Translations under genes and position numbers: made by a program
Shown: positions 26,468-37,001 of the stretch, one piece after another
Position numbering within the stretch: the stretch's first letter is position 1
How the letters are laid out: the number at the start of each line of letters is the position of its first letter
The notes under the pieces: model-generated
Databases searched by the model: none
Told to the model about the DNA's origin: nothing
Seen by the model: only the letters and a program-made list of their open reading frames with translations
Source: Flavobacterium silvisoli
Lineage (GTDB): Bacteria > Bacteroidota > Bacteroidia > Flavobacteriales > Flavobacteriaceae
Direction of reading: 5' to 3'
NCBI RefSeq assembly: GCF_004329815.1
Contig: NZ_SJPE01000013.1
Span: 1-64,000 of the forward strand
DNA length: 64,000 bases

Positions 26468-27247
26468 ATGACAAAGCTAAAAAACTATGCGGTTGTTTTA
26501 AAACTTTTTGTTTTATTCTTAACATTTACAATTGCCCTTTCTTGTGCGGAAAAAAAATACACTGTAACCCGAATTGAAGGCAAAGAAATAGGCATAACAA
26601 ATAAAAATGCTGAAGTAGCTGATATAGAAAATTTTATCAAGCCCTATCGCGATAAAATTGATGCCGATTTAAATTTGGTTTTGGCCAATGCCCCGGTAAC
26701 TATTGACAAAACTGGTGAATGGCAAACGCCCATGGGGAATTTTTTGGCCGACATTACTTTTGAGAAATCAGATAAAGTTTTTCAGATAAGAGAAAAAAAG
26801 GCGATCGACATTTGCCTGTTGAATCACGGAGGAATTCGAACCATTATTCCGAAAGGTGATGTAACAGCCCGAACCGCTTACGAAATCATGCCGTTTGAAA
26901 ACAGTGCTATTGTGGTGGCTCTGAAAGGTGAACAAATTTTGGAACTCGTAAATTACTTTATATCCGAAAAGAAACCACATCCGTTGAGAGGATTGACTTT
27001 TACCATAAGCAAGGACAATCAACCCAAAAATATTATGGTAAATGGAATGCCTTTAGTTAATGACAAAATTTATTATGTGGCCACTTCCGATTATTTGACA
27101 AATGGCGGCGACAACATGAACTTCTTTAAAAAAGGAGTTGAAAAATTCGATTTAGATTATAAATTAAGAAACATCATCATCGATTATTTCAAAGAAAACA
27201 AGACCATTACTGCTAACAAAGACATCAGAATTACAAAAGAACAATAA
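26468..27247 (+). CDS. 5'-nucleotidase C-terminal domain lipoprotein (stand-alone half)
   Basis: A 259-residue exported protein holding only the substrate-binding C-terminal domain of UshA-type 5'-nucleotidases. The N-terminus has a lipoprotein signal ending 'FTIALSCAEKK'. The family motifs are 'DICLLNHGGIRTIIPKGDVT', 'AYEIMPFENSAIVVALKG' and 'YYVATSDYLTNGGDNMNFF', which in full-length enzymes bind the nucleoside. The metal-binding catalytic half is encoded 46 bases downstream as a separate gene. The two probably act together in salvaging nucleotides outside the inner membrane. Confidence 0.88.
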   Translation: MTKLKNYAVVLKLFVLFLTFTIALSCAEKKYTVTRIEGKEIGITNKNAEVADIENFIKPYRDKIDADLNLVLANAPVTIDKTGEWQTPMGNFLADITFEKSDKVFQIREKKAIDICLLNHGGIRTIIPKGDVTARTAYEIMPFENSAIVVALKGEQILELVNYFISEKKPHPLRGLTFTISKDNQPKNIMVNGMPLVNDKIYYVATSDYLTNGGDNMNFFKKGVEKFDLDYKLRNIIIDYFKENKTITANKDIRITKEQ

Positions 27248-27293
27248 ACATGCAAAGCATTTTATTTAAAATGTTCTAATAAATCCAGCATCA

Positions 27294-28211
27294 ATGAAAA
27301 GAAGAGACTTTATACAAAATACAGCTTTAACATCTGCTTTACTGGGAGTCAGTGGTTTATCACTCAGTAGTTTTAAAGCTGCGAACACCAAACACCTGAC
27401 AATACTTCATACCAATGATGTGCACAGTTACATTGATCCTTTTCCGCCAAATCATCCTAAAAATCCGGGTATGGGCGGTGTGGCACGAAGAGCTGCTCTG
27501 ATAGAAACCATCAGAAAAGAAAATCCAAATGTATTGCTGCTCGATGCCGGAGATATTTTTCAGGGAACTCCTTATTTTAATTATTATGGCGGTGAATTGG
27601 AATTCAAACTGATGAGCATGATGAAATACGATTTGGCGACCATTGGCAATCACGATTTTGATAACGGTATCGAAGGCTTGTATAAACAATTACCCAATGC
27701 CACTTTCGAGTTTGTTTCTGCCAATTATGATTTTAAAAACACTATCATGAACGGACATGTTCAGCCTTATAAGATATTGAACAAAGACGGAATTAAAGTG
27801 GGTGTCTTCGGACTTGGTGTAGGACTGGATGGATTAGTAGACAAACGAAACAGTAAGGAAACCGTTTACAATGATCCCGTGGGCGTTTCTCAGGATATGG
27901 CTCGTATCCTGAAGCATGAAAAACAATGCGATTTAGTCATTTGTCTTTCTCATATCGGGTACAAATACAAAGATGAACCCGACAAAATATGCGATACCAA
28001 GCTGGCCACATCAACCAAAGACATTGATCTCATCATTGGGGGGCATACCCATACTTTTCTCGACAAACCGACAATATTAAAAAATGCTGACGGTCAGGAT
28101 GTTTTGGTAAATCAGGTAGGCTGTTACGGAGTGAATCTCGGTAGAATTGATGTGTATTTTGAAAATGATAAAACCAAAATAACGTCGGGTAGATCAATCA
28201 TTGTCAGCTGA
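27294..28211 (+). CDS. Metallophosphatase, 5'-nucleotidase N-terminal domain (stand-alone half, Tat signal)
   Basis: A 305-residue exported metallophosphoesterase. The N-terminus 'MKRRDFIQNTALTSALLGVSG' is a twin-arginine signal. Dimetal-site motifs are in order: 'LHTNDVHSYI', 'LLDAGDIFQGTPYFN', 'TIGNHDFDNG', 'ICLSHIGYK' and 'IGGHTHTF'. This is the catalytic domain of the UshA/CpdB family, without the C-terminal nucleoside-binding domain, which is the preceding gene. The last 18 bases overlap the convergent membrane-protein gene. Confidence 0.9.
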   Translation: MKRRDFIQNTALTSALLGVSGLSLSSFKAANTKHLTILHTNDVHSYIDPFPPNHPKNPGMGGVARRAALIETIRKENPNVLLLDAGDIFQGTPYFNYYGGELEFKLMSMMKYDLATIGNHDFDNGIEGLYKQLPNATFEFVSANYDFKNTIMNGHVQPYKILNKDGIKVGVFGLGVGLDGLVDKRNSKETVYNDPVGVSQDMARILKHEKQCDLVICLSHIGYKYKDEPDKICDTKLATSTKDIDLIIGGHTHTFLDKPTILKNADGQDVLVNQVGCYGVNLGRIDVYFENDKTKITSGRSIIVS

Positions 28212-28880
28212 TTTTTCGGCCGTGATAACGTATTTGTAAAATGTAAAAAATGCCAAGGTGTTAAAGGTCATGGCCAAAGGACGGAAGAATTCCTGATATT
28301 CATTTGTTAAGAAATACTTTTCTATAAAAACAGAAAACTGCAGCATTACAAACAACAAAGCACTTATTAATAAAATGGAATTTTGTTTGTTGTCGTCCAT
28401 CACATAACTCGACAACGAAATACCGGCAAATAACGAAATCAATACGTTTTGTATCACTAACAAGTAATAGCTTTGTTCCGGTATGTCAGGAGTTTCCATG
28501 AACAAGTAAAAGAAGATCAATAAAAAAGGAGCTGTCGCAATTGCAACAGGGATGAAATCTTTAATTTTTTGCAAAGAAAAAATCAGGTAAATTGCCAACA
28601 TCCTGTGAATGCTGAAAACGACTAAAGCATAAAATAGAAAAGAAGGTGTATTGGGAATGAATAAAATATTTGTCAATAACGATAGCCCTAAAACAAGAAT
28701 AAACAGTTTACTTTTTTTATCAGATTTTAAACAATAAATGACTATCAGAGTTGATGTAATCAACGGTTTTAAGGTACAGATAAAAGATTTGGCAATTACA
28801 TATTCGGCAATGATTTCAAAAGCTGCTATGAGAAAATAGCAAAACGTTAATGTTTTTATGATGTCATTTCTATTTTGCAT
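28194..28880 (-). CDS. Multipass membrane protein, YhhN/lysoplasmalogenase-like (paralog 1)
   Basis: A 228-residue protein with about eight hydrophobic segments. It aligns with its neighbour at 28898-29623 along its whole length (shared 'TKPLI/LKPLI', 'LFIxNTxxFxxYxxxxFxIxR', 'YxMDxNKxNSxLLIS'). The pattern and size resemble the YhhN/TMEM86 lysoplasmalogenase family, but I am not certain of the assignment. It would sit in the inner membrane. Overlaps the convergent metallophosphatase gene by 18 bases. Confidence 0.7.
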   Translation of the reverse strand: MQNRNDIIKTLTFCYFLIAAFEIIAEYVIAKSFICTLKPLITSTLIVIYCLKSDKKSKLFILVLGLSLLTNILFIPNTPSFLFYALVVFSIHRMLAIYLIFSLQKIKDFIPVAIATAPFLLIFFYLFMETPDIPEQSYYLLVIQNVLISLFAGISLSSYVMDDNKQNSILLISALLFVMLQFSVFIEKYFLTNEYQEFFRPLAMTFNTLAFFTFYKYVITAEKSADND

Positions 28881-28897
28881 GCAATTGTTTTTCCAAA

Positions 28898-29623
28898 TTA
28901 TTTAGTTTTTATCGGCTCTATTCTTTGGATGTTTTTTTCGGTGTTAAACATGTACAACGTCAATAACAATTGCCCGGCAATAAACAAAAGCATTGCAAAA
29001 GCTTGTAACACATTTACTTGTTCGTAGTAAAGTTTCAACAAAAAAACAAATTGATTAAAAGCCATAAACAAAGTACTTATGAGCAACAATGAATTGGATT
29101 TATTAGAATCCATGATGTAATTTCCAAGACTGAATCCGCCTAAAAAAATGGTGAAAACACCTTGCAGCAAAAATAAATAAACACCGTTTCCAAGGGCATT
29201 ATAAGTAAATATTGTTACCGACATATAAATAAAGGCGAACGGGATACACCCAATGATTAAAGGAATAAGGCTAGGCATTTTTACTTTGTTCACAACAATG
29301 TAAATTATCAATATTCTGTAAATCACAAAAAACAAAACCCCATAAACAATAAACTGGAAGGTATTTTGAATAAATAACAAATTAGCCACCCAATTGAAAG
29401 CCAAGGCAACAATAAAAAGCTGGTTTATTTTCTGGGAAACTATTAAATAATAAGCGGTTAATAAAGGAAGAATTAATGGTTTGGTTGCCCAAACCAACGT
29501 TTTGTTTTCATTGTATTCTCCCATAATTTCAAGCACAGAAACCACAAGGAAACACAACAAAAAAATGTTTGACAGTTTACTTTTTCCTAAATTCTTAAAA
29601 TAATCGACAATTCCTTTTTTCAT
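28898..29623 (-). CDS. Multipass membrane protein, YhhN/lysoplasmalogenase-like (paralog 2)
   Basis: A 241-residue protein with about eight hydrophobic segments and a short basic N-terminal tail (MKKGIVDYFKNLGKSK). Shared features with paralog 1 are 'WATKPLILPLLTAYY', 'NLLFIQNTFQFIVYGVLFFVIYRIL' and 'GNYIMDSNKSNSLLLISTLFM'. The two arose by tandem duplication and are 17 bases apart, so they are probably one transcript, possibly read through from ligA 89 bases upstream. A role in membrane lipid turnover would follow if the YhhN assignment holds. Confidence 0.7.
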   Translation of the reverse strand: MKKGIVDYFKNLGKSKLSNIFLLCFLVVSVLEIMGEYNENKTLVWATKPLILPLLTAYYLIVSQKINQLFIVALAFNWVANLLFIQNTFQFIVYGVLFFVIYRILIIYIVVNKVKMPSLIPLIIGCIPFAFIYMSVTIFTYNALGNGVYLFLLQGVFTIFLGGFSLGNYIMDSNKSNSLLLISTLFMAFNQFVFLLKLYYEQVNVLQAFAMLLFIAGQLLLTLYMFNTEKNIQRIEPIKTK

Positions 29624-29712
29624 AGCAACGAAACAACCCGAAATATATTTAAAAAACCTCTCTAAATATAAGCTAAATATTTCAGAATCAAACGCTCAAA
29701 AAGGATTATTTT

Positions 29713-31752
<2,040 letters not shown>

Positions 31753-31790
31753 CTAAAATAGCCAATATTTTTTTGATAAAGAAGGAAACT

Positions 31791-32264
31791 TTACGATTGA
31801 ATTATTCCATTGATTTGTAGGTATAACTGTCCGTCACTTAAAATTGCTCCTTGTGTTATCAAATCAAAAATAGCCGCATTTCGCTCCTGGTCGTATTCTT
31901 TTTTGCCTAAGTGTATTTCTACGGTATCTGTGAATAAATTATCGCTGAGCCATTGTAATCCTTCTTTTTGCATGAAATCAATTTCGGGCTCTAGTGACTT
32001 GAGCACTATGGACTGAATTAATTTTTCCTGACAATGGAAAAGAAAAATATGATTTTTGGAAAAATGTTCCAAATAATGGGCGTTGGTCAAAACGCCTTCC
32101 CAAATTAGATCGGAGAACACGTCTAATTCCTGTTCTGCTACTTCGGGTCGGTTGGCTTTGATGGCGTCCCATTCGGTTTTGTCTATAGATTGTGTAGCCA
32201 AGAAATTGCTGAACTCTTGATGTAAGGCTTCGAATTGTTCTTTGGTTAATCGTTTATACTTCAT
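31791..32264 (-). CDS. DUF6495 family protein
   Basis: A 157-residue cytoplasmic protein opening 'KYKRLTKEQFEALHQEFSNFLATQSI', as in the Bacteroidetes family DUF6495 (name from memory). It is mostly helical and acidic, with no signal peptide. The function is unknown. It precedes ligA in the same direction with a 77-base gap and sits next to intergenic repeat copy 2. Confidence 0.72.
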   Translation of the reverse strand: MKYKRLTKEQFEALHQEFSNFLATQSIDKTEWDAIKANRPEVAEQELDVFSDLIWEGVLTNAHYLEHFSKNHIFLFHCQEKLIQSIVLKSLEPEIDFMQKEGLQWLSDNLFTDTVEIHLGKKEYDQERNAAIFDLITQGAILSDGQLYLQINGIIQS

Positions 32265-32299
32265 AAATTATGACGTGTTGTATTAGTATGGGTATTGCC

Positions 32300-32353
32300 C
32301 TAGCCCCGATGGGAGCAAGCTACCGTGTAGCGCGGACAGCGGGAAAAAGCTTC
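32300..32353 (-). repeat. Intergenic repeat, copy 2 (short form)
   Basis: On the minus strand it reads GAAGCTTTTTCCCGCTGTCCG...CTCCCATCGGGGCTA, the same ends as copy 1. The centre is shorter and holds CTACACGGTAG (plus strand CTACCGTGTAG at 32320-32330). It lies between the rplI terminator and the DUF6495 start. Confidence 0.7.
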
Positions 32354-32362
32354 AAAAAAAAA

Positions 32363-32380
32363 TCCCGATTTGCATCGGGA
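32363..32380 (-). terminator. Terminator of the rpsF-rpsR-rplI operon
   Basis: The stem TCCCGAT/ATCGGGA with loop TTGC, followed on the minus strand by a run of T, lies 24 bases past the rplI stop. Confidence 0.85.
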
Positions 32381-32403
32381 CTTTGTGTTTGTATCGTGAA
32401 ATA

Positions 32404-32844
32404 TTATTTCTCAGCTACAATTTCGTATGGTAATTCGATAACCACTTCTCTGTGCAATCTCACAGTAGCAGCATATTTACCGGTACGTTTTACTACACCG
32501 CTGGTGATGAATTTTCTGTCGATAGGCTGACCGGCAGTTTCTAAAGCTGCAGCGATATCAATGTTGGTAATCGAACCGAATAATTTTTCTCCGCCTGCTT
32601 TAGCAGTGATTTTAATTTCTAAAGCTTTTAATGCTTCAGCTAATTTTTTAGCATCGTCAACAATTTTGGCTTCTTTGAAAGCTCTTTGTTTTAAATTTTC
32701 AGCTAAAACTTTTTTGGCTGAAGGAGTTGCTAAAGTAGCAAAGCCTTGCGGGATTAAGTAATTACGACCGTAACCGTTTTTTACTGTTACGATATCGTCT
32801 TTAAATCCTAAATTTTGAACGTCTTGTTTTAAGATCAATTCCAT
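32404..32844 (-). CDS. rplI: 50S ribosomal protein L9
   Basis: A 146-residue L9. The N-domain is 'MELILKQDVQNLGFKDDIVTVKNGYGRNYLIPQGFA', with the 23S-binding loop. A long connecting helix and the C-domain ('GGEKLFGSITNIDIAAAL', 'VVKRTGKYAATVRLHREV') follow. It is the last gene of rpsF-rpsR-rplI, 65 bases after rpsR. Confidence 0.98.
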   Translation of the reverse strand: MELILKQDVQNLGFKDDIVTVKNGYGRNYLIPQGFATLATPSAKKVLAENLKQRAFKEAKIVDDAKKLAEALKALEIKITAKAGGEKLFGSITNIDIAAALETAGQPIDRKFITSGVVKRTGKYAATVRLHREVVIELPYEIVAEK

Positions 32845-32909
32845 GTTGTTGTCCTTTTTTATAGAAGTTAGGTTTCTTTACAGAAAACCAACAACTGTAT
32901 GTTTGTTAA

Positions 32910-33206
32910 TTATTTTAATAAATCGGCCACGTATGGCATTAAAGCTAAGTGACGGGCTCTTTTTACAGCTACCGATACTTTTCTTTGGTATTTTAATGAA
33001 GTTCCTGTCAAACGACGTGGTAAAATTTTACCTTGTTCGTTAACGAATTTCAATAAGAAGTCAGGATCTTTGTAGTCTACATATTTGATTCCTGATTTTT
33101 TGAAACGACAATACTTTTTAGTTTTGTTGGTTTCGATGTTTAAAGGCGTTAAATATCTTATATCTCCGTCTTTTTTTCCTGAAGCTGATTGTTGCAAATT
33201 TGCCAT
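32910..33206 (-). CDS. rpsR: 30S ribosomal protein S18
   Basis: A 98-residue S18 with '[63 protein letters not shown]', the complete family core (rRNA-binding basic helix and 'RRLTG'). The N-terminal ~20 residues are an extension common in Bacteroidetes. It lies 5 bases after rpsF. Confidence 0.98.
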   Translation of the reverse strand: MANLQQSASGKKDGDIRYLTPLNIETNKTKKYCRFKKSGIKYVDYKDPDFLLKFVNEQGKILPRRLTGTSLKYQRKVSVAVKRARHLALMPYVADLLK

Positions 33207-33211
33207 GATGA

Positions 33212-33556
33212 TTAAGCTTTAGAGGTTTCTTTTAATTTAGCTCTTCTTCTTTCTGCCCAAGCGATAGCGTGTTTGTCAAGACTTACAGTCAAGAAACGCA
33301 TTACTCTTTCGTCGCGTCTGAATTCAGTTTCAAAAGCGATTAAAGCCTCAGGAGATACTTGGAATTCGAATAAATGGTAAAAACCACTTTTCTTGTTTTG
33401 GATTTCGTAAGCTAGTTTTTTCAAGCCCCAATCCTCTTTTGATACCATTTTAGCTCCTTTTGCAGTAAGAAAATCTTCAAATTTGCTTACTGTTTCCTTT
33501 ACCTGAACTTCAGATAAAACGGGATTTAAAATGAAAACAGTTTCGTAATGATTCAT
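33212..33556 (-). CDS. rpsF: 30S ribosomal protein S6
   Basis: A 114-residue S6 with '[25 protein letters not shown]', '[23 protein letters not shown]' and '[19 protein letters not shown]', the ferredoxin-like fold that pairs with S18. It is the first gene of rpsF-rpsR-rplI. Unlike many bacteria, there is no ssb or priB gene inside the operon. Confidence 0.98.
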   Translation of the reverse strand: MNHYETVFILNPVLSEVQVKETVSKFEDFLTAKGAKMVSKEDWGLKKLAYEIQNKKSGFYHLFEFQVSPEALIAFETEFRRDERVMRFLTVSLDKHAIAWAERRRAKLKETSKA

Positions 33557-33586
33557 AATAAAATGATTAAAATTTTAAATTGGGCG

Positions 33587-33594
33587 CAAAAATA
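33587..33594 (-). promoter_or_regulatory. -7 promoter box for the rpsF operon
   Basis: TATTTTTG on the minus strand fits TAnnTTTG, 30 bases upstream of the rpsF ATG. The remaining gap to 33743 holds no other gene. Confidence 0.5.
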
Positions 33595-33743
33595 TAAAAT
33601 ACTTTTCAATTAACCATAGCAAATATGGACAAATCGTCTAAAAGTATAAAATTCCGTTTAAAAGCAAAAAAAGTCGATAAAATGTTAGGTAGATTAAAAA
33701 AAACTATATATTTTTACATCACCAAATCTATAAAAGTAAAGTT

Positions 33744-34439
33744 ATGAAACTAAATTGTGTTGTTGTTGATGATAGTTCAATCCAAAGGATGATCATTGCA
33801 AAGCTAGTAAATAATCACCCGAATCTACATTTAGTTGGTGATTTTTCTAATGCAATTGAAGCAAAAAATTGCATGTCGGTTCATACTGTTGATTTAATAT
33901 TTCTAGATATAGAGATGCCGGTCATCAGTGGATTTGATTTTCTGGATGGTTTGAAAGTAAAACCTCAAATCATTTTCATCACGTCAAAAGCAGAATATGC
34001 AATGAAAGCATTCGATTATGACGCTACGGACTACCTACAGAAACCGATAGCGTTGGATCGTTTTAATGCTTCTGTGAGAAGAGCTATGGATTTTCACATG
34101 CTTAAAAAAGAAAATCAGGAAGAAGAAGGTGAACACATCTTTATTAAAAGTAATCTCAAAAAACTCAAAGTGTATACCAATAAGATTAAATGGATTGAAG
34201 CTTATGGCGATTACGTAAAAGTAGTTACCGAAGACGACAGCAATTTAGTACTTTCTACTATGAAATCGTTTGAGAAAGATTTATCAAAAGATAAATTCAT
34301 TCGTGTTCACAAATCTTATATCATTAATATAGATAAAGTAGAGCGTTTCAACAGTAAGTTTGCCGAAATTGGCCTTACCAAGATTCCTTTGAGCCGAAAT
34401 AAGAAAGAAGATTTAATCAGAGCTTTAGCTATTGCTTAA
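33744..34439 (+). CDS. LytTR family DNA-binding response regulator
   Basis: A 231-residue regulator. The receiver domain (1-120) has 'VVDDSSIQ', phospho-acceptor Asp55 in 'LIFLDIEMP', Thr80 and Lys100 in 'YLQKP'. The LytTR domain (about 130-231) has 'FIKSNLKKLKVYTNKIKWIEAYGDYVKV' and 'FIRVHKSYIINIDKV', the typical DNA-contact strands. In Bacteroidetes such regulators usually pair with a LytS/YehU-type kinase (His_kinase domain); none is encoded nearby. Its stop is seven bases from that of the convergent priA gene. Confidence 0.93.
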   Translation: MKLNCVVVDDSSIQRMIIAKLVNNHPNLHLVGDFSNAIEAKNCMSVHTVDLIFLDIEMPVISGFDFLDGLKVKPQIIFITSKAEYAMKAFDYDATDYLQKPIALDRFNASVRRAMDFHMLKKENQEEEGEHIFIKSNLKKLKVYTNKIKWIEAYGDYVKVVTEDDSNLVLSTMKSFEKDLSKDKFIRVHKSYIINIDKVERFNSKFAEIGLTKIPLSRNKKEDLIRALAIA

Positions 34440-34445
34440 AACTAT

Positions 34446-36902
34446 TTAATAAAAATCTACATTTACAGTAACTTTAACAGTTCTGTATTGCGCAACCGAA
34501 TCAAAACTATTCAGTATTTTCTGGATAGTTTTTTTTGTGGCCTGTAAAGACGTTTCTGCCGGAATTTTGATCATGATTGTACGGATGTATTCATTGCGAA
34601 TGCGACTCACGGCCGGTTCCTCGGGTCCAAGCACCGGAATAGACAGATTTTGTTTCAATACCTGATACAACCACACCGAACCTTCTTTAAGTTTTTCAAA
34701 ATCGCGATGCTTCACGGTTAATCGGATTAAGCGATAGTATGGCGGATAGTAGTATATCTTTCGCTCGTACAATTGTTCTTTGTACATGCCTTCATAATCA
34801 TTATTGGTCACTTGCTGTATAATATTATGAAGCGGATTGTACGTTTGAATGATAACCTTACCTCTTTTTTCAGAGCGCCCTGCCCTGCCCGCTACTTGGG
34901 TCATCATTTGATAACTGCGCTCAAAAGCCCTGAAATCGGGATGGTAGAGCATATTATCGGCATTCATAATGCCCACTAACGAAACATTGTCGAAATCTAA
35001 TCCTTTGGCCAACATTTGAGTACCTACCAAAACATCAATTTCGCGATTTTTAAATCCGTCAATAATTTTTTCAAAACTGTATTTCCCGCGCGTGGTGTCC
35101 TGATCCATCCGCTTGATGTTTTTATTGGGGAACAATCCGGCTAATTCCAGTTCGATTTGCTCGGTACCAAATCCTTTAGTTTCTATGTCAACGCTTGAAC
35201 ACACGTGACAATTTTTGGGTTTAGCCATATTGTACCCGCAATAATGACAACGCAATTGATTTTTGTACTTGTGATAAGTCAAACTCACATCGCATTGCGG
35301 ACATTGCGGAACGTGGCCACAAGTCAAACATTCCAATACCGGCGAAAATCCTCTGCGGTTTTGAAACAATATTACTTGCTCACCATTCGCGAATGCTTCG
35401 GTAATAGCTTCGATTAAGGTGATACTAAAGTGTCCTTTCATTTTTTTTCTGAAATAACTATCCTTTAAGTCTACTAATTGAATCTCGGGTAGTTGTACTT
35501 TTCCGAATCGTTCTTTTAAGGTAACCAAACCAAACTTTCCTGAAGTAGCATTGTAATAAGTCTCAATGCTTGGCGTGGCCGAACCTAAAAGCACTTTAGA
35601 CTGATGAGCATTTGCCAGTACAATGGCCGCATCACGGGCATGATAACGCGGTGCCGGATCCTGTTGTTTGAATGTAGCTTCATGCTCTTCATCTACGATG
35701 ATTAATCCTAAATTGGAGAAAGGTAAAAACAAAGCCGACCGGGCCCCGATTACTATCTGAGCTTTTTCGGAGGAAGCAAGAACCTGGTTCCAAACTTCAA
35801 CGCGTTCGTTGTTGCTGTATTTAGAATGAAAAACAGCTACTTTGTTTCCGAAATACTGCGTCAAACGCGATACCAATTGTGTGGTTAAGGCAATTTCGGG
35901 CAGCAAATACAAGACTTGTTTTCCTTGATTTATATATTGCTCAATGAGCTGAGTATAGATTTCGGTTTTACCACTGGAGGTTACTCCGTGCAATAAACAA
36001 ACTTCTTTTTCGACAAAAACCTCTTCAATTTGATTCACCGCATTTTGTTGTGCTTCACTCAATGATAGCTGGTAGTCTACTTTATTTTTATGAAAATTAA
36101 CGCGGTCTTCCTGAAGATAATATTCTTCAAAAACCTGCTTATCTATCAATGCTTTGACAATGGCGGCTGATGCTTTAGCGGTTTCTGTTAAATGTTTGAC
36201 TGAGATGGGTTTCTTTTCCAGAGCTTGCAACTGAAAATACTGCAAGACCAACTCTTTTTGTTTGTTGGCATTTTTATTAAAATTATCCAGCAACTCAATC
36301 AGTTTTTCTTCCTGTTGGTATTGTTCGTGCAGACGAATGTACCGAATGAGCTTTGGTTTGTATTCTTCCTGAATTTCTTCCTGTAAAGAAATTATGTTTT
36401 TATTGATTAGTTTTTGAATAATGGGCAATACTGTTTTTTTGTTCAGTATGTCTATTACATTCTGAATCTTTAGCGAAGATTGATGCTGGAGCGCTTCGTA
36501 TATTAAGAACTCATCATCGGATAAGTCTGCCTGATTGACAGAAGTATCCTGACGTTGTGAAAGAATGGTCTCGCTTTCTAACAACAATGCCGAGGGCAAA
36601 GCACCGCGATATACATCGCCGATGTTGCACATATAATAGGACGCAATCCAAAACCAATGGTTGATTTGAAATTCATTGACAATGGGCTGTTCATCCAGAA
36701 TTTGATGTATTTCTTTGGCTTCGTAGAGCGTTGGTGCTGTTTGATGTAAATCGATAACCAATGCCGTGTAGATTTTGTTTTTACCAAAGGGAACAGCTAT
36801 ACGCATTCCTTTTTTTATAAAAGCATACTCAGTTTCAGAAACCTTGTATGTAAAGGTTTTAGGAAGTGAAAGCGGAATGATAACTTCAATAAAAAAAAGC
36901 AT
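34446..36902 (-). CDS. priA: Primosomal protein N' (replication restart helicase PriA)
   Basis: An 818-residue 3'-5' helicase that reloads the replisome at stalled forks. The N-terminal 3'-DNA-binding and winged-helix domains come first. Walker A is 'LHGVTSSGKTEIYTQ', followed by 'LLPEIALTTQL' and 'IIVDEEHEATFKQQDPAPRYHARD' (DEEH box). The zinc-binding region carries eight cysteines ('CLTCGHVPQCPQCD...CHYCGY...CHVC'). Helicase motifs V/VI are 'VGTQMLAKGLDFDNVSLVGI' and 'QVAGRAGRSEKRG'. Full length and intact. Confidence 0.97.
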   Translation of the reverse strand: MLFFIEVIIPLSLPKTFTYKVSETEYAFIKKGMRIAVPFGKNKIYTALVIDLHQTAPTLYEAKEIHQILDEQPIVNEFQINHWFWIASYYMCNIGDVYRGALPSALLLESETILSQRQDTSVNQADLSDDEFLIYEALQHQSSLKIQNVIDILNKKTVLPIIQKLINKNIISLQEEIQEEYKPKLIRYIRLHEQYQQEEKLIELLDNFNKNANKQKELVLQYFQLQALEKKPISVKHLTETAKASAAIVKALIDKQVFEEYYLQEDRVNFHKNKVDYQLSLSEAQQNAVNQIEEVFVEKEVCLLHGVTSSGKTEIYTQLIEQYINQGKQVLYLLPEIALTTQLVSRLTQYFGNKVAVFHSKYSNNERVEVWNQVLASSEKAQIVIGARSALFLPFSNLGLIIVDEEHEATFKQQDPAPRYHARDAAIVLANAHQSKVLLGSATPSIETYYNATSGKFGLVTLKERFGKVQLPEIQLVDLKDSYFRKKMKGHFSITLIEAITEAFANGEQVILFQNRRGFSPVLECLTCGHVPQCPQCDVSLTYHKYKNQLRCHYCGYNMAKPKNCHVCSSVDIETKGFGTEQIELELAGLFPNKNIKRMDQDTTRGKYSFEKIIDGFKNREIDVLVGTQMLAKGLDFDNVSLVGIMNADNMLYHPDFRAFERSYQMMTQVAGRAGRSEKRGKVIIQTYNPLHNIIQQVTNNDYEGMYKEQLYERKIYYYPPYYRLIRLTVKHRDFEKLKEGSVWLYQVLKQNLSIPVLGPEEPAVSRIRNEYIRTIMIKIPAETSLQATKKTIQKILNSFDSVAQYRTVKVTVNVDFY

Positions 36903-36940
36903 GATATATGATTTAAAAAAATGCGAACCGTTTGTTTTTT

Positions 36941-36992
36941 TAACCCTGACTGCAGCAACTACCGTGTAGTGCGGAAGGCAGGAACTACCTGT
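36941..36992 (-). repeat. Intergenic repeat, copy 3 (degenerate)
   Basis: Shares CTACCGTGTAG (36959-36969) followed by a GCGGA element with copy 2, and has weaker matches at its ends (TAACCCTGAC versus TAGCCCCGAT, GGCAGGAA versus AGCGGGAA). It lies between the yihY-like stop and the priA start. Confidence 0.55.
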
Positions 36993-37001
36993 AAAAGATG
37001 C

